Origin: Bacteroidaceae bacterium
GTDB lineage: Bacteria; Bacteroidota; Bacteroidia; Bacteroidales; Bacteroidaceae
Assembly: GCA_017645655.1 (NCBI GenBank)
Contig: JAGCNZ010000045.1
Coordinates: 1 to 62,911 of the forward strand
Length of the DNA stretch: 62,911 bases
Direction of reading: 5' to 3'
Position numbers and translations under genes: made by a program
Shown: positions 1-8,354 of the stretch, one piece after another
Layout of the letters: each line of letters begins with the position of its first letter
Position numbering within the stretch: position 1 is the stretch's first letter
Notes under the pieces: model-generated
Told to the model about the DNA's origin: nothing
Seen by the model: only the letters and a program-made list of their open reading frames with translations
Databases searched by the model: none

Positions 1-1
1 C

Positions 2-3000
2 AACTGGAGCTACTACCAGCCTGCATCGGAACTGCCTACAGGCTATCCCGACCAACTGCATTCTGCTTTCCCACGTAATGTGAAGATAACGTACTATGGC
101 AACGGCAATACTGTCAGCACAAGCAACGATGCAAATCCTGGAAACAATACATTTACAGCCTCAACGAACAATAGCGTGAAGGTCGGCATTGATGCACCCG
201 AACATACCTTTATATATTATAAGACGCTGGAGCGCGACGCCAATGACCGCTTCCCATATGAACTGATACCTAACCCGTTCTCCGTAAGGCCGACCTATGG
301 CTCAGGCGATACTCGCTGGCGAGGTTTCTACAGGTGGCGCATCAAGAGCATTACGGGCGGTTCTGTCCATGATGCAGGAGGCACGGCTCTTGGTGTAGGC
401 TCAATGCTCGATGCAGAGACCACATATTACTTCCAGCCGACAGACAACGCTCAGAACAATGCCAACAACGCGACATCGATGGAGATAGAGTTGGAAGCCC
501 TCTGGGCAAGAATGTATGTAGGCGGTGGATATCAGGCCAGCGTTGGCTATGAACGCAACTTCGTCGTCGGCGGTGCTGCAGTCAATTATCCTGCCACTTA
601 TAGTGCCATCTATCCGAATGGCACCACCAATGGGACGACTGCAGCCACAATGGCTAACATAACCACCTACAGCGCAGGTACCCGAACTTTGAGCTACGAC
701 ACTAAGTTTGAATATATTAACTTGACTGGCGGTGGTACCTTTACAGCTAACAACCATTACCTCTGCTTCGGCCGCGGCATCAGCGCCGCCAACAATGCAG
801 GTACCATTCAGGGTATCAATGCTACCGCCACAGATTTGAACTACACCCTACGCGTGGAGAGCGGACAATTCTCTGCTTTCTCTTTTGTGCGCAGCAGTTC
901 TACTACCGTTAGTGGCAGATATATGGTGAAAAGTATCCTTGGCTGCGACTATGACCGAGCTACAAATACGAACAACAAGTTATCAATTTCAGCTGGGTCT
1001 TCTATGTTCTTCTCTCAAAGTGTTACCTTTGGAGGTAATGCCAACAAAGATGTAAAAACATTTGAAGGCTATGTGAAAAGCGGCTCCATTCAGAGAAATT
1101 ATTGGGACGGAACGGGCAATGCAGAATACCAGCAGACATTCTATTGCGGGCAAAACTCGTCAGGAAACACTTATCCTGGAATGCGCTACCTTACCATCGA
1201 AGGTGGAGAAATGGGTAGTGTCTGTGGCGGTCGCGGCGTAGGTGGCGAGAGTACTACTTACATGACTCCCGATGTATTAACTTTCATCCTGAGAGTCAAG
1301 GGTGGTCTTATACATGGAAGTGTGTATGGCGGTGCAGCCGATAACCCATCTATCGGTAGTCGCAGGTTTATCATCACTGGTGGAGAAATACAAGGATGGA
1401 TAGCAGGTGGTTGTAATGGTACAGGTGGTACCTCTGGTACAGGTGCAACCAACGGAAATAGCTATATCTATGTTGGTGGTGACGTTATAGTCGGTGGCAC
1501 TGATCCCACCACAGTGAATGGTACGGAGGGCGGCCAAGTCTTTGGTGCCGGCCGAGGCATTTCAGGTCGTCTCTCCGCCGTGAACAACTCTCATGTTGTT
1601 GTTGCAGATGAGGCAACAGTTTCAAATGCAAGTAGCGGAAGCGGCTATGTTTATGGCGGTAGCTATAACGGAAACATTGCAACGACATCAAATGTCTATA
1701 TTATTGGAGGCACAGTAGTTGGTAAGGCGTTTGGCGGTTCCTATGGTAATGGTAACAGCGGTGACATTCCTACTGCTAACATTACGGTGAATGGTGGTTT
1801 GGTTACCAATGGTGTTTATGGTGGTAGTAATAGCACCGGCACTGTAGGCAACGTTACCATGCACATTGATGGCGGCACCGTTGGCGATGGTGGTGAGGGT
1901 GATGGCATATTCGGTGGTGGCTATGGTCAGTCGACTGTTATCTCAGGCAATGTAGATCTGACACTTGGTACAACAACACAGACCGCTCCTGGCGTCACTG
2001 TTTATGGCGATGTCTATGGCGGTTCGGCATTAGGAACTGTTAACACCAATGCCTCAAACCATACTAATGTTACCCTGAACAAGGGCATCATCAATGGCTC
2101 GCTCTATGGCGGTGGTCTGGGTGCTACTGGTACAGCTGCCAATGTCAATGGCCCGGTTTTGGTAACTGTCAATGGCGGCACAGTCAACACGACATCGGCC
2201 GACGGCTCTGGTGCTGTCTATGGTTGTAACAACATCAATGGCGCGCCGCAGAGTACTGTTGCGGTCATCATCAACGGCACTGACCCTGCTCCCAGCGAAG
2301 GTGCTTATGCGCTGGATGCCGTCTATGGTGGTGGCAACCGTGCCAGCTATGCTGCAGGCACGCCGACTGTGACAGTGAACAACTGCGACAACAGCATTGC
2401 TTATGTATATGGCGGAGGCAATGCGGCACACATCACCAACGGCAATACCGACGTGACGATTTACGGCGGCAACAAGATAGGCAATGTCTTTGGCGGCGGC
2501 AATGGACAGGTTGAGGCTGCCAACATATCGGGCGATACCAGCGTGAAGATTCATGGTGGCACCATTGGTAATGTGTTCGGTGGTTCCAACACTCAGGGCA
2601 CCATCGGTGGCACTATCAGTGTCCTTGTCAACAAGGAAGGCACTTGTGCCATGCACATCGACGAGGTTTATGGTGGCGGTAACAAAGCTCCCAGCAATGC
2701 CGGCCAAGTCACTGTCGTCTGCACGGGCGATGAGGGCGAAGGCATTGGCGACGTCTATGGCGGTGCAAGAGCTGCCGACGTCACAGGTGACATTACGCTC
2801 GACATCTCTGGCGGCAGCATCGAACGCCTCTTTGGTGGCAACAACGTCAGTGGCGGCATCAGCGGCGACATTGTGATAAATATTGATTGGGACGAACCTT
2901 CGTCTTGTGGAAAGAACTACCTGGGCTATGTCTATGGCGCAGGCAACAAGGCCGACTATGCAGGTGGTCCTGTGGTGAATATCAAGAACGGCACGATAAG

Positions 3001-4636
3001 CCACGATGCCTTTGGCGGCGGCTTGGAGGCAGCCGTGGGAGGCAGTGTGGAGGTCAACATGCTTGGAGGCTCAGTCCTCGGTGCCCTCTACGGCGGCGGC
3101 GCACTTGCACATACCAATACCAACGGCGGAACCACGACGGTCAATCTGGTTGGCGGCACCGTGAATGATGTCTATGGCGGTGGCTTGGGTCAGAAGAATG
3201 GCTTCTTCGGTGCTACTGAAGACATCGAGGCCTACGTCTATGGCGATGTCTCGGTGATATTGAATGGCAGCAGCACAACGGGCGCTACCAACGACTGCAA
3301 GGTGACGGGCCGCATCTTCGGCTGCAACAACCTGAACGGTTCGCCGAAGGGGCATGTCCTGGTTCATGTCTATAAGACTGTAGGCTACGACGACGACCAT
3401 AAGAAGTCTACTAACAAGGACAACACCACATACGATGTGGCAGCAGTCTATGGCGGCGGCAACATGGCTGCCTATGTGCCCAACAATCCCGCAACAACTA
3501 CGGAGGCTACCGAAGTCATCATCGATGGCTGCGACGACAGCAGCATCCAGTATGTCTATGGCGGCGGTAATGCTGCCTCAGTGCCTGCCACAAATGTCAC
3601 TGTCAACGGTTCCTACGAGATAGGCAACATCTTTGGTGGCGGTAATGGTAAGGACAAACTGTTCAACGGAACAGACTGGGTGGACAACGATGGTGCCAAT
3701 GTGGGCTACTATGCCGACGGCACAACTGCGTACGGCACGGGCGAGGCGCTTGTGAATGCATTCGGCGGCACGTTGCACTATGTCTTCGGCGGCAGTAACA
3801 CGCTGGGCAATGTGCGCACGGAGGCTGTTGCATACCTTGACGAGAAGTTCCTTCCAAGCTGTCCGTTGATTATCGACGAGGTCTATGGCGGCGGCAACGA
3901 GGCTCCCATGTCAGGCGACATTCAGATTAAGCTGGGTTGTATCACCAGTCTGAGCGAGATATACGGCGGTGCCCGTCTGGCTAATGTGGGTAGCGCCGAT
4001 AAGAATTGCGATGTGGTGCTGAACATCACGAGCGGCCACTTCGACCGTGTGTTCGGCGGCAACAACATCGACGGCATCATCTATGGCTCTATCACGGTTA
4101 ACATCGAGGAGACAGGCTGTCACCCCATCACCATCGGCGAACTCTACGGCTGCGGCAACCAGGCACCCTATACCACTCCTGCCGGCAAGGCTGACCCCAC
4201 TATCAACGTGAAGTCCTTCACCAGCATCGGTCGCATCTTCGGCGGCGGACTGGGAGCAGGTGCTGTTGTGACAGGCAATCCTACGATAAACATCAACGAG
4301 ACACTGGGCGATAATGCTCTGCAGACATCTGACTATGCCGGCACGACACGCACGCTGACCGACGGCTCCACAGTCGACCTGCCTGCTCACACGTCGGGTG
4401 AAATGGGCGTCATAGGCTCAGTCTTCGGCGGCGGCAATGCGGCAGAGGTGAAAGGTAATACGATGGTGAACATCGGCACGCTTACGACGGTTGACTACGT
4501 GACAATGTCAGAAGGCGAGACGACACCGCGTACGGGCCTTGCCGTCAAGGGTGTCGACATCATTGGCAACGTCTTCGGCGGCGGCAACGAAGCTGAGGTG
4601 ACAGGCAGCACCAACGTCGTTGTAGGAAAAGAATAA
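2..4636 (+). CDS. giant Gly/Asn-rich repeat protein, 5'-truncated by window edge
   Basis: The frame is open from base 2, so the true start lies upstream; the GTG at 80 is only the first internal start-like codon. About 1544 residues are visible. From about residue 350 to the end the protein is built of short repeats in which a strand such as VTVNGGTV is followed by a turn of the form VYGGGN or VFGGGN, spaced roughly 20-30 residues apart. This composition suggests a parallel beta-helix or beta-roll, as in large surface adhesins; that fold is an inference. The first 350 visible residues are less repetitive and look like a separate folded region. The protein ends abruptly within a repeat (ends VVVGKE) with no recognisable sorting tail, anchor or dockerin. 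I cannot assign a substrate. A CACGTG array begins 8 bp after the stop codon. Confidence 0.8.
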   Translation, partial: NWSYYQPASELPTGYPDQLHSAFPRNVKITYYGNGNTVSTSNDANPGNNTFTASTNNSVKVGIDAPEHTFIYYKTLERDANDRFPYELIPNPFSVRPTYGSGDTRWRGFYRWRIKSITGGSVHDAGGTALGVGSMLDAETTYYFQPTDNAQNNANNATSMEIELEALWARMYVGGGYQASVGYERNFVVGGAAVNYPATYSAIYPNGTTNGTTAATMANITTYSAGTRTLSYDTKFEYINLTGGGTFTANNHYLCFGRGISAANNAGTIQGINATATDLNYTLRVESGQFSAFSFVRSSSTTVSGRYMVKSILGCDYDRATNTNNKLSISAGSSMFFSQSVTFGGNANKDVKTFEGYVKSGSIQRNYWDGTGNAEYQQTFYCGQNSSGNTYPGMRYLTIEGGEMGSVCGGRGVGGESTTYMTPDVLTFILRVKGGLIHGSVYGGAADNPSIGSRRFIITGGEIQGWIAGGCNGTGGTSGTGATNGNSYIYVGGDVIVGGTDPTTVNGTEGGQVFGAGRGISGRLSAVNNSHVVVADEATVSNASSGSGYVYGGSYNGNIATTSNVYIIGGTVVGKAFGGSYGNGNSGDIPTANITVNGGLVTNGVYGGSNSTGTVGNVTMHIDGGTVGDGGEGDGIFGGGYGQSTVISGNVDLTLGTTTQTAPGVTVYGDVYGGSALGTVNTNASNHTNVTLNKGIINGSLYGGGLGATGTAANVNGPVLVTVNGGTVNTTSADGSGAVYGCNNINGAPQSTVAVIINGTDPAPSEGAYALDAVYGGGNRASYAAGTPTVTVNNCDNSIAYVYGGGNAAHITNGNTDVTIYGGNKIGNVFGGGNGQVEAANISGDTSVKIHGGTIGNVFGGSNTQGTIGGTISVLVNKEGTCAMHIDEVYGGGNKAPSNAGQVTVVCTGDEGEGIGDVYGGARAADVTGDITLDISGGSIERLFGGNNVSGGISGDIVINIDWDEPSSCGKNYLGYVYGAGNKADYAGGPVVNIKNGTISHDAFGGGLEAAVGGSVEVNMLGGSVLGALYGGGALAHTNTNGGTTTVNLVGGTVNDVYGGGLGQKNGFFGATEDIEAYVYGDVSVILNGSSTTGATNDCKVTGRIFGCNNLNGSPKGHVLVHVYKTVGYDDDHKKSTNKDNTTYDVAAVYGGGNMAAYVPNNPATTTEATEVIIDGCDDSSIQYVYGGGNAASVPATNVTVNGSYEIGNIFGGGNGKDKLFNGTDWVDNDGANVGYYADGTTAYGTGEALVNAFGGTLHYVFGGSNTLGNVRTEAVAYLDEKFLPSCPLIIDEVYGGGNEAPMSGDIQIKLGCITSLSEIYGGARLANVGSADKNCDVVLNITSGHFDRVFGGNNIDGIIYGSITVNIEETGCHPITIGELYGCGNQAPYTTPAGKADPTINVKSFTSIGRIFGGGLGAGAVVTGNPTININETLGDNALQTSDYAGTTRTLTDGSTVDLPAHTSGEMGVIGSVFGGGNAAEVKGNTMVNIGTLTTVDYVTMSEGETTPRTGLAVKGVDIIGNVFGGGNEAEVTGSTNVVVGKE

Positions 4637-4643
4637 TACCTCT

Positions 4644-4779
4644 CTCAAAAACTTCACACGTGATAAACGCAAATATCACACGTGATAAACGCAAATATCA
4701 CACGTAATAATTAAAATATTACACGTGATAATTAAAATATTACACGTGATAATTACAAACATCACACGTGAAGTTTGAG
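4644..4779 (+). repeat. CACGTG array A (six units, inverted ends)
   Basis: Six CACGTG (one CACGTA) hexamers start at 4657, 4679, 4701, 4722, 4743 and 4765, giving periods of 22, 22, 21, 21 and 22 bp. Spacers are AT-rich, of the type ATAAACGCAAATATCA or ATAATTAAAATATTA. The outer edges are inverted copies of each other: CTCAAAAACTTCACACGTG on the left and CACACGTGAAGTTTGAG on the right. It lies between the convergent 3' ends of the giant repeat protein and dnaK. Confidence 0.9.
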
Positions 4780-4786
4780 AAGCCAG

Positions 4787-4839
4787 CCTGCCGAGTCTGA
4801 CCATGCCTCACGTGTTCTTCTATATTGAAAGTCGGCAGG
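4787..4839. repeat. inverted repeat CCTGCCGA / TCGGCAGG
   Basis: Perfect 8-bp arms at 4787-4794 and 4832-4839 enclose a 37-bp loop that holds a lone CACGTG (4809-4814). It could act as a weak terminator for the plus-strand gene or be part of array A. No T-tract follows. Confidence 0.4.
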
Positions 4840-4896
4840 AGAGGTGACATCTCAGGAAAGAACTACCGGTTCAAGTAGCCAGTAAATACCAAACAA

Positions 4897-4930
4897 AAAG
4901 CCGTGCAACTCGCCAGAGCTGCACGGCTTT
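4897..4930 (-). terminator. rho-independent terminator of dnaK
   Basis: Stem arms AAAGCCGTGCA (4897-4907) and TGCACGGCTTT (4920-4930) pair perfectly. Read on the minus strand, the stem is followed by a short T-rich stretch. It sits 20 bp beyond the dnaK stop codon. Confidence 0.85.
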
Positions 4931-4949
4931 TCTATCTGTAGCTTTAATA

Positions 4950-5420
4950 TTACTTCACCTCCTCGAAGTCGGCGTCCTGGACGTCGTCGGTAGGACCTTG
5001 CTGATTGCCGGTGTTGCCTGCATTCATATCAGGACCGGGCTGAGGACCTGCCTGCTGCTGGGCTTGATACATCTTGCCTGCAGCGGTCTGGAGTTCGTTC
5101 ATGGCTGTGTCGATGGCTGCAAGGTCTTGTGCCTGATGAGCAGTCTTCAGCTTTGCAACTGCAGCTTCGACTTCGCTCTTCACATCGGCAGGAATCTTGT
5201 CGCCGCTTTCCTTCAGCATGTTCTCGGTCTGGAAGATCATCGAGTCAGCCTGATTGAGCTTATCGACTTTCTCGCGTTCCTTCTTGTCGGCTTCAGCGTT
5301 GGCTTCTGCCTCAGCCTTCATGCGCTCGATTTCTTCCTTGCTCAGGCCGCTGGATGCAGTTATCGTGATGTGCTGCTCCTTGCCTGTAGCCTTATCCTTC
5401 GCGCTGACGTTGAGGATACC
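4950..5420 (-). pseudogene. dnaK: DnaK C-terminal part, separated by an in-frame stop
   Basis: This continues the DnaK reading frame directly after the TAA at 5421-5423. The first residues, [16 protein letters not shown], are the normal continuation of the substrate-binding beta-sandwich. They are followed by the helical lid ([14 protein letters not shown] onward) and the expected Bacteroidetes C-terminus DFEEVK. The sequence shows no other decay and keeps the Gln/Gly/Pro-rich tail. The first internal ATG is at 5321, with no convincing ribosome site, so independent translation is doubtful. Intact coding after the stop means the lesion is very recent, is read through, or is a sequence error. 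Confidence 0.8.
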
Positions 5421-6845
5421 TTAGGCATCGATGTCGACTGTCACCTCAATCTGAGGCACGCCACGACGAGCGGGTGCGATGCCGTCGAGATTGAACTGGC
5501 CGACGCTCTTGTTCTGGCTTGCCATAGGACGTTCGCCCTGAAGGACGTGGATGGTAACAGCCGTCTGGTTGTCGGCTGCGGTAGAGAAGATTTCGCTCTT
5601 CTTGCAAGGGATGGTCGAGTTGGCTTCGATGAGCCGAGTCATCACGCCGCCCATCGTTTCGATACCCATTGACAGAGGTGTTACGTCGAGCAGTACGATG
5701 TCGCTCTTATCACCTGTCAGGACGGCGCCCTGAATGCTTGCACCGATAGCCACAACCTCGTCGGGGTTTACGCCCTTGCTGGGCTCTTTGCCGAAGAAGT
5801 CAGCCACGAGTTTCTGCACGGCAGGGATTCGGCTGGAACCACCCACGAGGATGACCTCGTTGATGTCGCTGTTGCTGAGGCCTGCGTCCTGCATAGCCTT
5901 CTGGCAAGGCACCTTACATGCCTGGATGAGGCTGTCGGCGAGCTGCTCGAACTTAGCACGCGTGAGGCTCTTTACAAGGTGTTTGGGCACACCGCCTACT
6001 GCTGTGATGTAGGGCAGATTGATTTCTGTTGTGGTGCTGCTGGACAGTTCTATCTTAGCCTTCTCTGCTGCTTCCTTCAGTCTTTGCAGTGCCATCGGGT
6101 CTTGCTTCAAGTCGATGCCTTCTTCTGCCTTGAATTCGCTTGCCAGCCAATCGATGATAACCTGGTCGAAGTCATCGCCTCCGAGGTGTGTGTCGCCGTT
6201 AGTGCTGAGCACTTCGAACACGCCTCCGCCGAACTCGAGGATGGAGATATCGAATGTTCCACCACCCAGATCGAAGACGGCAATCTTCATGTCTTTGTTG
6301 GCTTTGTCAACACCGTAGGCCAATGCGGCTGCGGTGGGTTCGTTGACGATACGCTTCACGTCGAGACCTGCAATCTGTCCTGCTTCCTTTGTTGCCTGAC
6401 GTTGTGAGTCGGAGAAGTAGGCGGGCACGGTGATGACGGCTTCCGTGACTTCCTGTCCGAGGTAGTCTTCTGCGGTTTTCTTCATCTTCTGGAGAATCAT
6501 CGCGCTGATTTCCTGCGGTGTGTAGGCACGGCCGTCAATCTCGACGCGTGGTGTGTTGTTGTCGCCCTTGACTACCGAGTAAGGTACGCGCGCGATTTCC
6601 TTCTGCACCTGGTCATAGGTTTCGCCCATGAAGCGCTTGATAGAGAAGATGGTCTTCTTCGGGTTTGTGATGGCCTGACGCTTGGCAGGGTCGCCTACTT
6701 TGCGCTCGCCGCCATCGACGAATGCCACGACGGAGGGAGTGGTGCGCTTGCCTTCGCTGTTGGCGATAACTACGGGCTCGTTGCCCTCGAATACGGATAC
6801 GCAGCTGTTTGTGGTACCCAAGTCAATTCCAATAATCTTTCCCAT
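5421..6845 (-). CDS. dnaK: chaperone DnaK (Hsp70), terminated early at codon 475
   Basis: This is the ATP-dependent cytoplasmic Hsp70 chaperone, which normally works with DnaJ and GrpE. The start is clear: [18 protein letters not shown] holds the phosphate-1 loop. The nucleotide-binding domain (about 1-380) has the usual motifs, including [22 protein letters not shown] and [11 protein letters not shown]. The interdomain linker VLLDVTPLS follows. The frame stops after VDIDA inside the substrate-binding beta-domain, where the family has an Asn (usual context DIDANGILNVSA). AAC or AAT to TAA needs two base changes, so a single substitution from the family consensus does not explain it. The truncated product would keep ATPase but lack most of the substrate-binding domain and the lid. 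Upstream is a sigma-54-like promoter; a terminator follows the full-length stop at 4950. Confidence 0.92.
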   Translation of the reverse strand: MGKIIGIDLGTTNSCVSVFEGNEPVVIANSEGKRTTPSVVAFVDGGERKVGDPAKRQAITNPKKTIFSIKRFMGETYDQVQKEIARVPYSVVKGDNNTPRVEIDGRAYTPQEISAMILQKMKKTAEDYLGQEVTEAVITVPAYFSDSQRQATKEAGQIAGLDVKRIVNEPTAAALAYGVDKANKDMKIAVFDLGGGTFDISILEFGGGVFEVLSTNGDTHLGGDDFDQVIIDWLASEFKAEEGIDLKQDPMALQRLKEAAEKAKIELSSSTTTEINLPYITAVGGVPKHLVKSLTRAKFEQLADSLIQACKVPCQKAMQDAGLSNSDINEVILVGGSSRIPAVQKLVADFFGKEPSKGVNPDEVVAIGASIQGAVLTGDKSDIVLLDVTPLSMGIETMGGVMTRLIEANSTIPCKKSEIFSTAADNQTAVTIHVLQGERPMASQNKSVGQFNLDGIAPARRGVPQIEVTVDIDA

Positions 6846-6916
6846 AATTGTATTTAATGTTTAGTGTTATTCGTTTTGTTTTGTTCCGTTATCTCTGCAT
6901 AACGGCATAAACATCA

Positions 6917-6932
6917 TACAAAGGGCGTGCCA
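6917..6932 (-). promoter_or_regulatory. sigma-54-like promoter of dnaK
   Basis: On the minus strand the sequence TGGCACGCCCTTTGTA matches the sigma-54 consensus TGGCACG-N4-TTGCW with one mismatch (GT for GC at -12) and correct GG-to-GC spacing. It lies 72 bp upstream of the ATG. The match is seen directly; use by RpoN is inferred. Confidence 0.6.
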
Positions 6933-6937
6933 AAACG

Positions 6938-6993
6938 TGTCATTCTGCCAGGAATATGACAAAAACTGACATCAAAATGTGCGTTGATGTCAG
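6938..6993. promoter_or_regulatory. four TGTCA/TGACA half-sites upstream of dnaK
   Basis: TGTCA (6938-6942), TGACA (6957-6961), TGACA (6967-6971) and TGTCA (6988-6992) form two dyads. The second is the perfect inverted repeat CTGACATCAA / TTGATGTCAG (6966-6975 and 6984-6993). The position just upstream of a sigma-54-like promoter suggests an activator binding region. Confidence 0.5.
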
Positions 6994-7256
6994 TTGTGGG
7001 GGCCACTATACATTATATATATATATAAAGGAAGCAGGAAGCCCGGTCTTTTCAGAGGGTGCTTCCTGCAATTACAACTATGAATACAAAGGGGTTAAAC
7101 TGGCTGCGAACGAGGGGTTGGAGTGTCCGCTTGCCTTCAGCGGTGTTTGGGGTTAAGTTGGAAACTGTGCTTGTTTAACCGCGGTTTGTCGTTACGGTAG
7201 GGGTTCGCTTGTGTTTGTCGGGCGTTGACCTGCGTGGGCAGGTTTATGTCTCACGC
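6994..7256. other. non-coding interval between dnaK and the small secreted protein gene
   Basis: The interval holds an (AT)n run around 7010-7027, a terminator-like hairpin at 7034-7069 and otherwise unremarkable sequence. A short open frame at 6956-7156 crosses the hairpin and the dnaK regulatory dyads and has no coding character. Confidence 0.6.
7034..7069 (-). terminator. terminator-like hairpin after the small secreted protein
   Basis: Perfect 9-bp arms GCAGGAAGC (7034-7042) and GCTTCCTGC (7061-7069). On the minus strand the stem is followed by TTCCTTTATATA. It separates the upstream secreted-protein gene from dnaK. Confidence 0.6.
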
Positions 7257-8063
7257 TTACTTAACTGCGAACTTTTGTCCTTTCACTACGTAGATGCCTT
7301 GTGGCAGGCTCTTCTTTGCAGCGTTGATGTTTGTGCGGGAGAGGACGAGTGTGCCCTGAGCATTGTAGATGTCGACTGTGGCGTCGGCCTGTTCGAGTTT
7401 CTCGATGCTTGTCTCGATGTCCTGCATGCTGGTGACGTGCTTGATTTCGAGTTCAGTGGCGTCGCTTGTCTGCTGGTCCCATGTGAATCCGCAGCGTGTG
7501 GGGAGGAATGCCTTGTCGCCTTCAGTGCGGATAAGGATGCTCTCGAGGATGTAGGTGTCCTGCTGAGCGGGGATGCCGTAGCGGCCTGCCATCTGGATTG
7601 TCTCCCATGAGCTGCCGAAGGTCACTGTGTTGCCAGCGCCGTCGCTCTTGCAGATGCTCTGCAGTTCGGTGCTGATGCCGGAAGCGTTCTGTGTGTTGGC
7701 ACGCAGGTTCTGCAGTGTGGGAGAGAAGATGAGGTAGGGCACACCAGCCTGGATGCCTTCGTTTGTGCAGTCGAGGAAGTACATGCAGAGGGTGTTTCCT
7801 TCCTGACGGATCATCTCGAGACGCTCCACCTGGACGTCCTTAGCGGCAGCCTGGAGCTGCTCTGCGTTGAGGCTCATGGGCAGGCAGATGGTGTTGTAGC
7901 CAGCGAGCAGGGTGCGGTTGAGGATAGTGGGCTGAGCCTGATTCTGCAGCTGCTCCACGTTGAGCGTTGTGCTGCTGGTATAGACGTACTTAGGCCTGGG
8001 CTGTGCGAAGGCACTTGTGCAAATGGTGGCAGCTGCCATCAAAAGAAGTGTAATGTGTTTCAT
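7257..8063 (-). CDS. secreted protein with type IX-like C-terminal tail
   Basis: The protein is 268 residues. A clear signal peptide (MKHITLLLMAAATICTSAFA) is followed by about 200 residues I cannot assign to a family. The last 60 residues, including VDIYNAQGTLV and LPQGIYVVKGQKFAVK, have the beta-strand pattern of the type IX secretion (Por) sorting domain common in Prevotella. It is therefore probably exported across the outer membrane, although these short Prevotella tails are more degenerate than classical sorting domains. Its own promoter is visible upstream (8114-8144) and a hairpin lies downstream, so it is probably monocistronic. Confidence 0.8.
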   Translation of the reverse strand: MKHITLLLMAAATICTSAFAQPRPKYVYTSSTTLNVEQLQNQAQPTILNRTLLAGYNTICLPMSLNAEQLQAAAKDVQVERLEMIRQEGNTLCMYFLDCTNEGIQAGVPYLIFSPTLQNLRANTQNASGISTELQSICKSDGAGNTVTFGSSWETIQMAGRYGIPAQQDTYILESILIRTEGDKAFLPTRCGFTWDQQTSDATELEIKHVTSMQDIETSIEKLEQADATVDIYNAQGTLVLSRTNINAAKKSLPQGIYVVKGQKFAVK

Positions 8064-8113
8064 AAGTCTATAAGTTTATGAGTTGAACAGTTATTTTTTA
8101 TCGTTTTGCTCTG

Positions 8114-8144
8114 CAAACTTACTATTTATTTTCTGAACTGCCAA
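8114..8144 (-). promoter_or_regulatory. Bacteroidetes-type promoter for the small secreted protein
   Basis: On the minus strand TTG (complement of 8142-8144) is followed by a 20-bp gap and the -7 box TAAGTTTG (complement of 8114-8121), 50 bp before the ATG. The -33 element overlaps a TGCCA/TGGCA dyad (8140-8156). Confidence 0.65.
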
Positions 8145-8260
8145 TAAAAATGGCAAGTTTTTTTGTATGTTTTAGATGTTTTAAGAGTTTTTTAAGTGCA
8201 GTCAGGTTTCAGGTGCGGCAAGGCAAGTCGGAAAACACCCCGTGGCGTGATGCCAAACGA

Positions 8261-8340
8261 CCCACGTGATAAATTCATTTTACCCACGTGATATTTGAAA
8301 TATTACACGTGATATTTTGATTTTACCCACGTGATAATTT
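8261..8340 (+). repeat. CACGTG array B (four units)
   Basis: CACGTG starts at 8263, 8285, 8306 and 8328 (periods 22, 21, 22). Units read CCCACGTGATAAATTCATT, CCCACGTGATATTTGAAAT, ACACGTGATATTTTGATT and CCCACGTGATAATTT. It is almost identical to the reverse complement of array E. It begins about 15 bp beyond the 3' end of the mscS-family gene. Confidence 0.9.
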
Positions 8341-8354
8341 CCGGAACGGCGTGC

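Noticed and set aside
2054-3004. 316-codon minus-strand frame opposite the giant repeat protein
   Set aside because: Its internal repetition mirrors the repeats of the real gene on the other strand.
4657-4770. Array A as a CRISPR array
   Set aside because: The period of 21-22 bp is too short, spacers are near-identical rather than unique, the repeat is a 6-bp palindrome, and no cas genes are present.
7010-7027. (AT)n run upstream of dnaK and a similar run at 31213 inside CotH-2
   Set aside because: Short simple repeats; the second one encodes YIYI within a conserved module strand, so no common function is likely.
6956-7156. 66-codon plus-strand frame in the dnaK upstream region
   Set aside because: It overlaps the regulatory dyads and a hairpin and has no coding signature or ribosome site.
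8140-8165. TGCCA/TGGCA hairpin followed by T-run on the plus strand
   Set aside because: It looks like a terminator, but no plus-strand gene lies upstream and it overlaps a minus-strand promoter.
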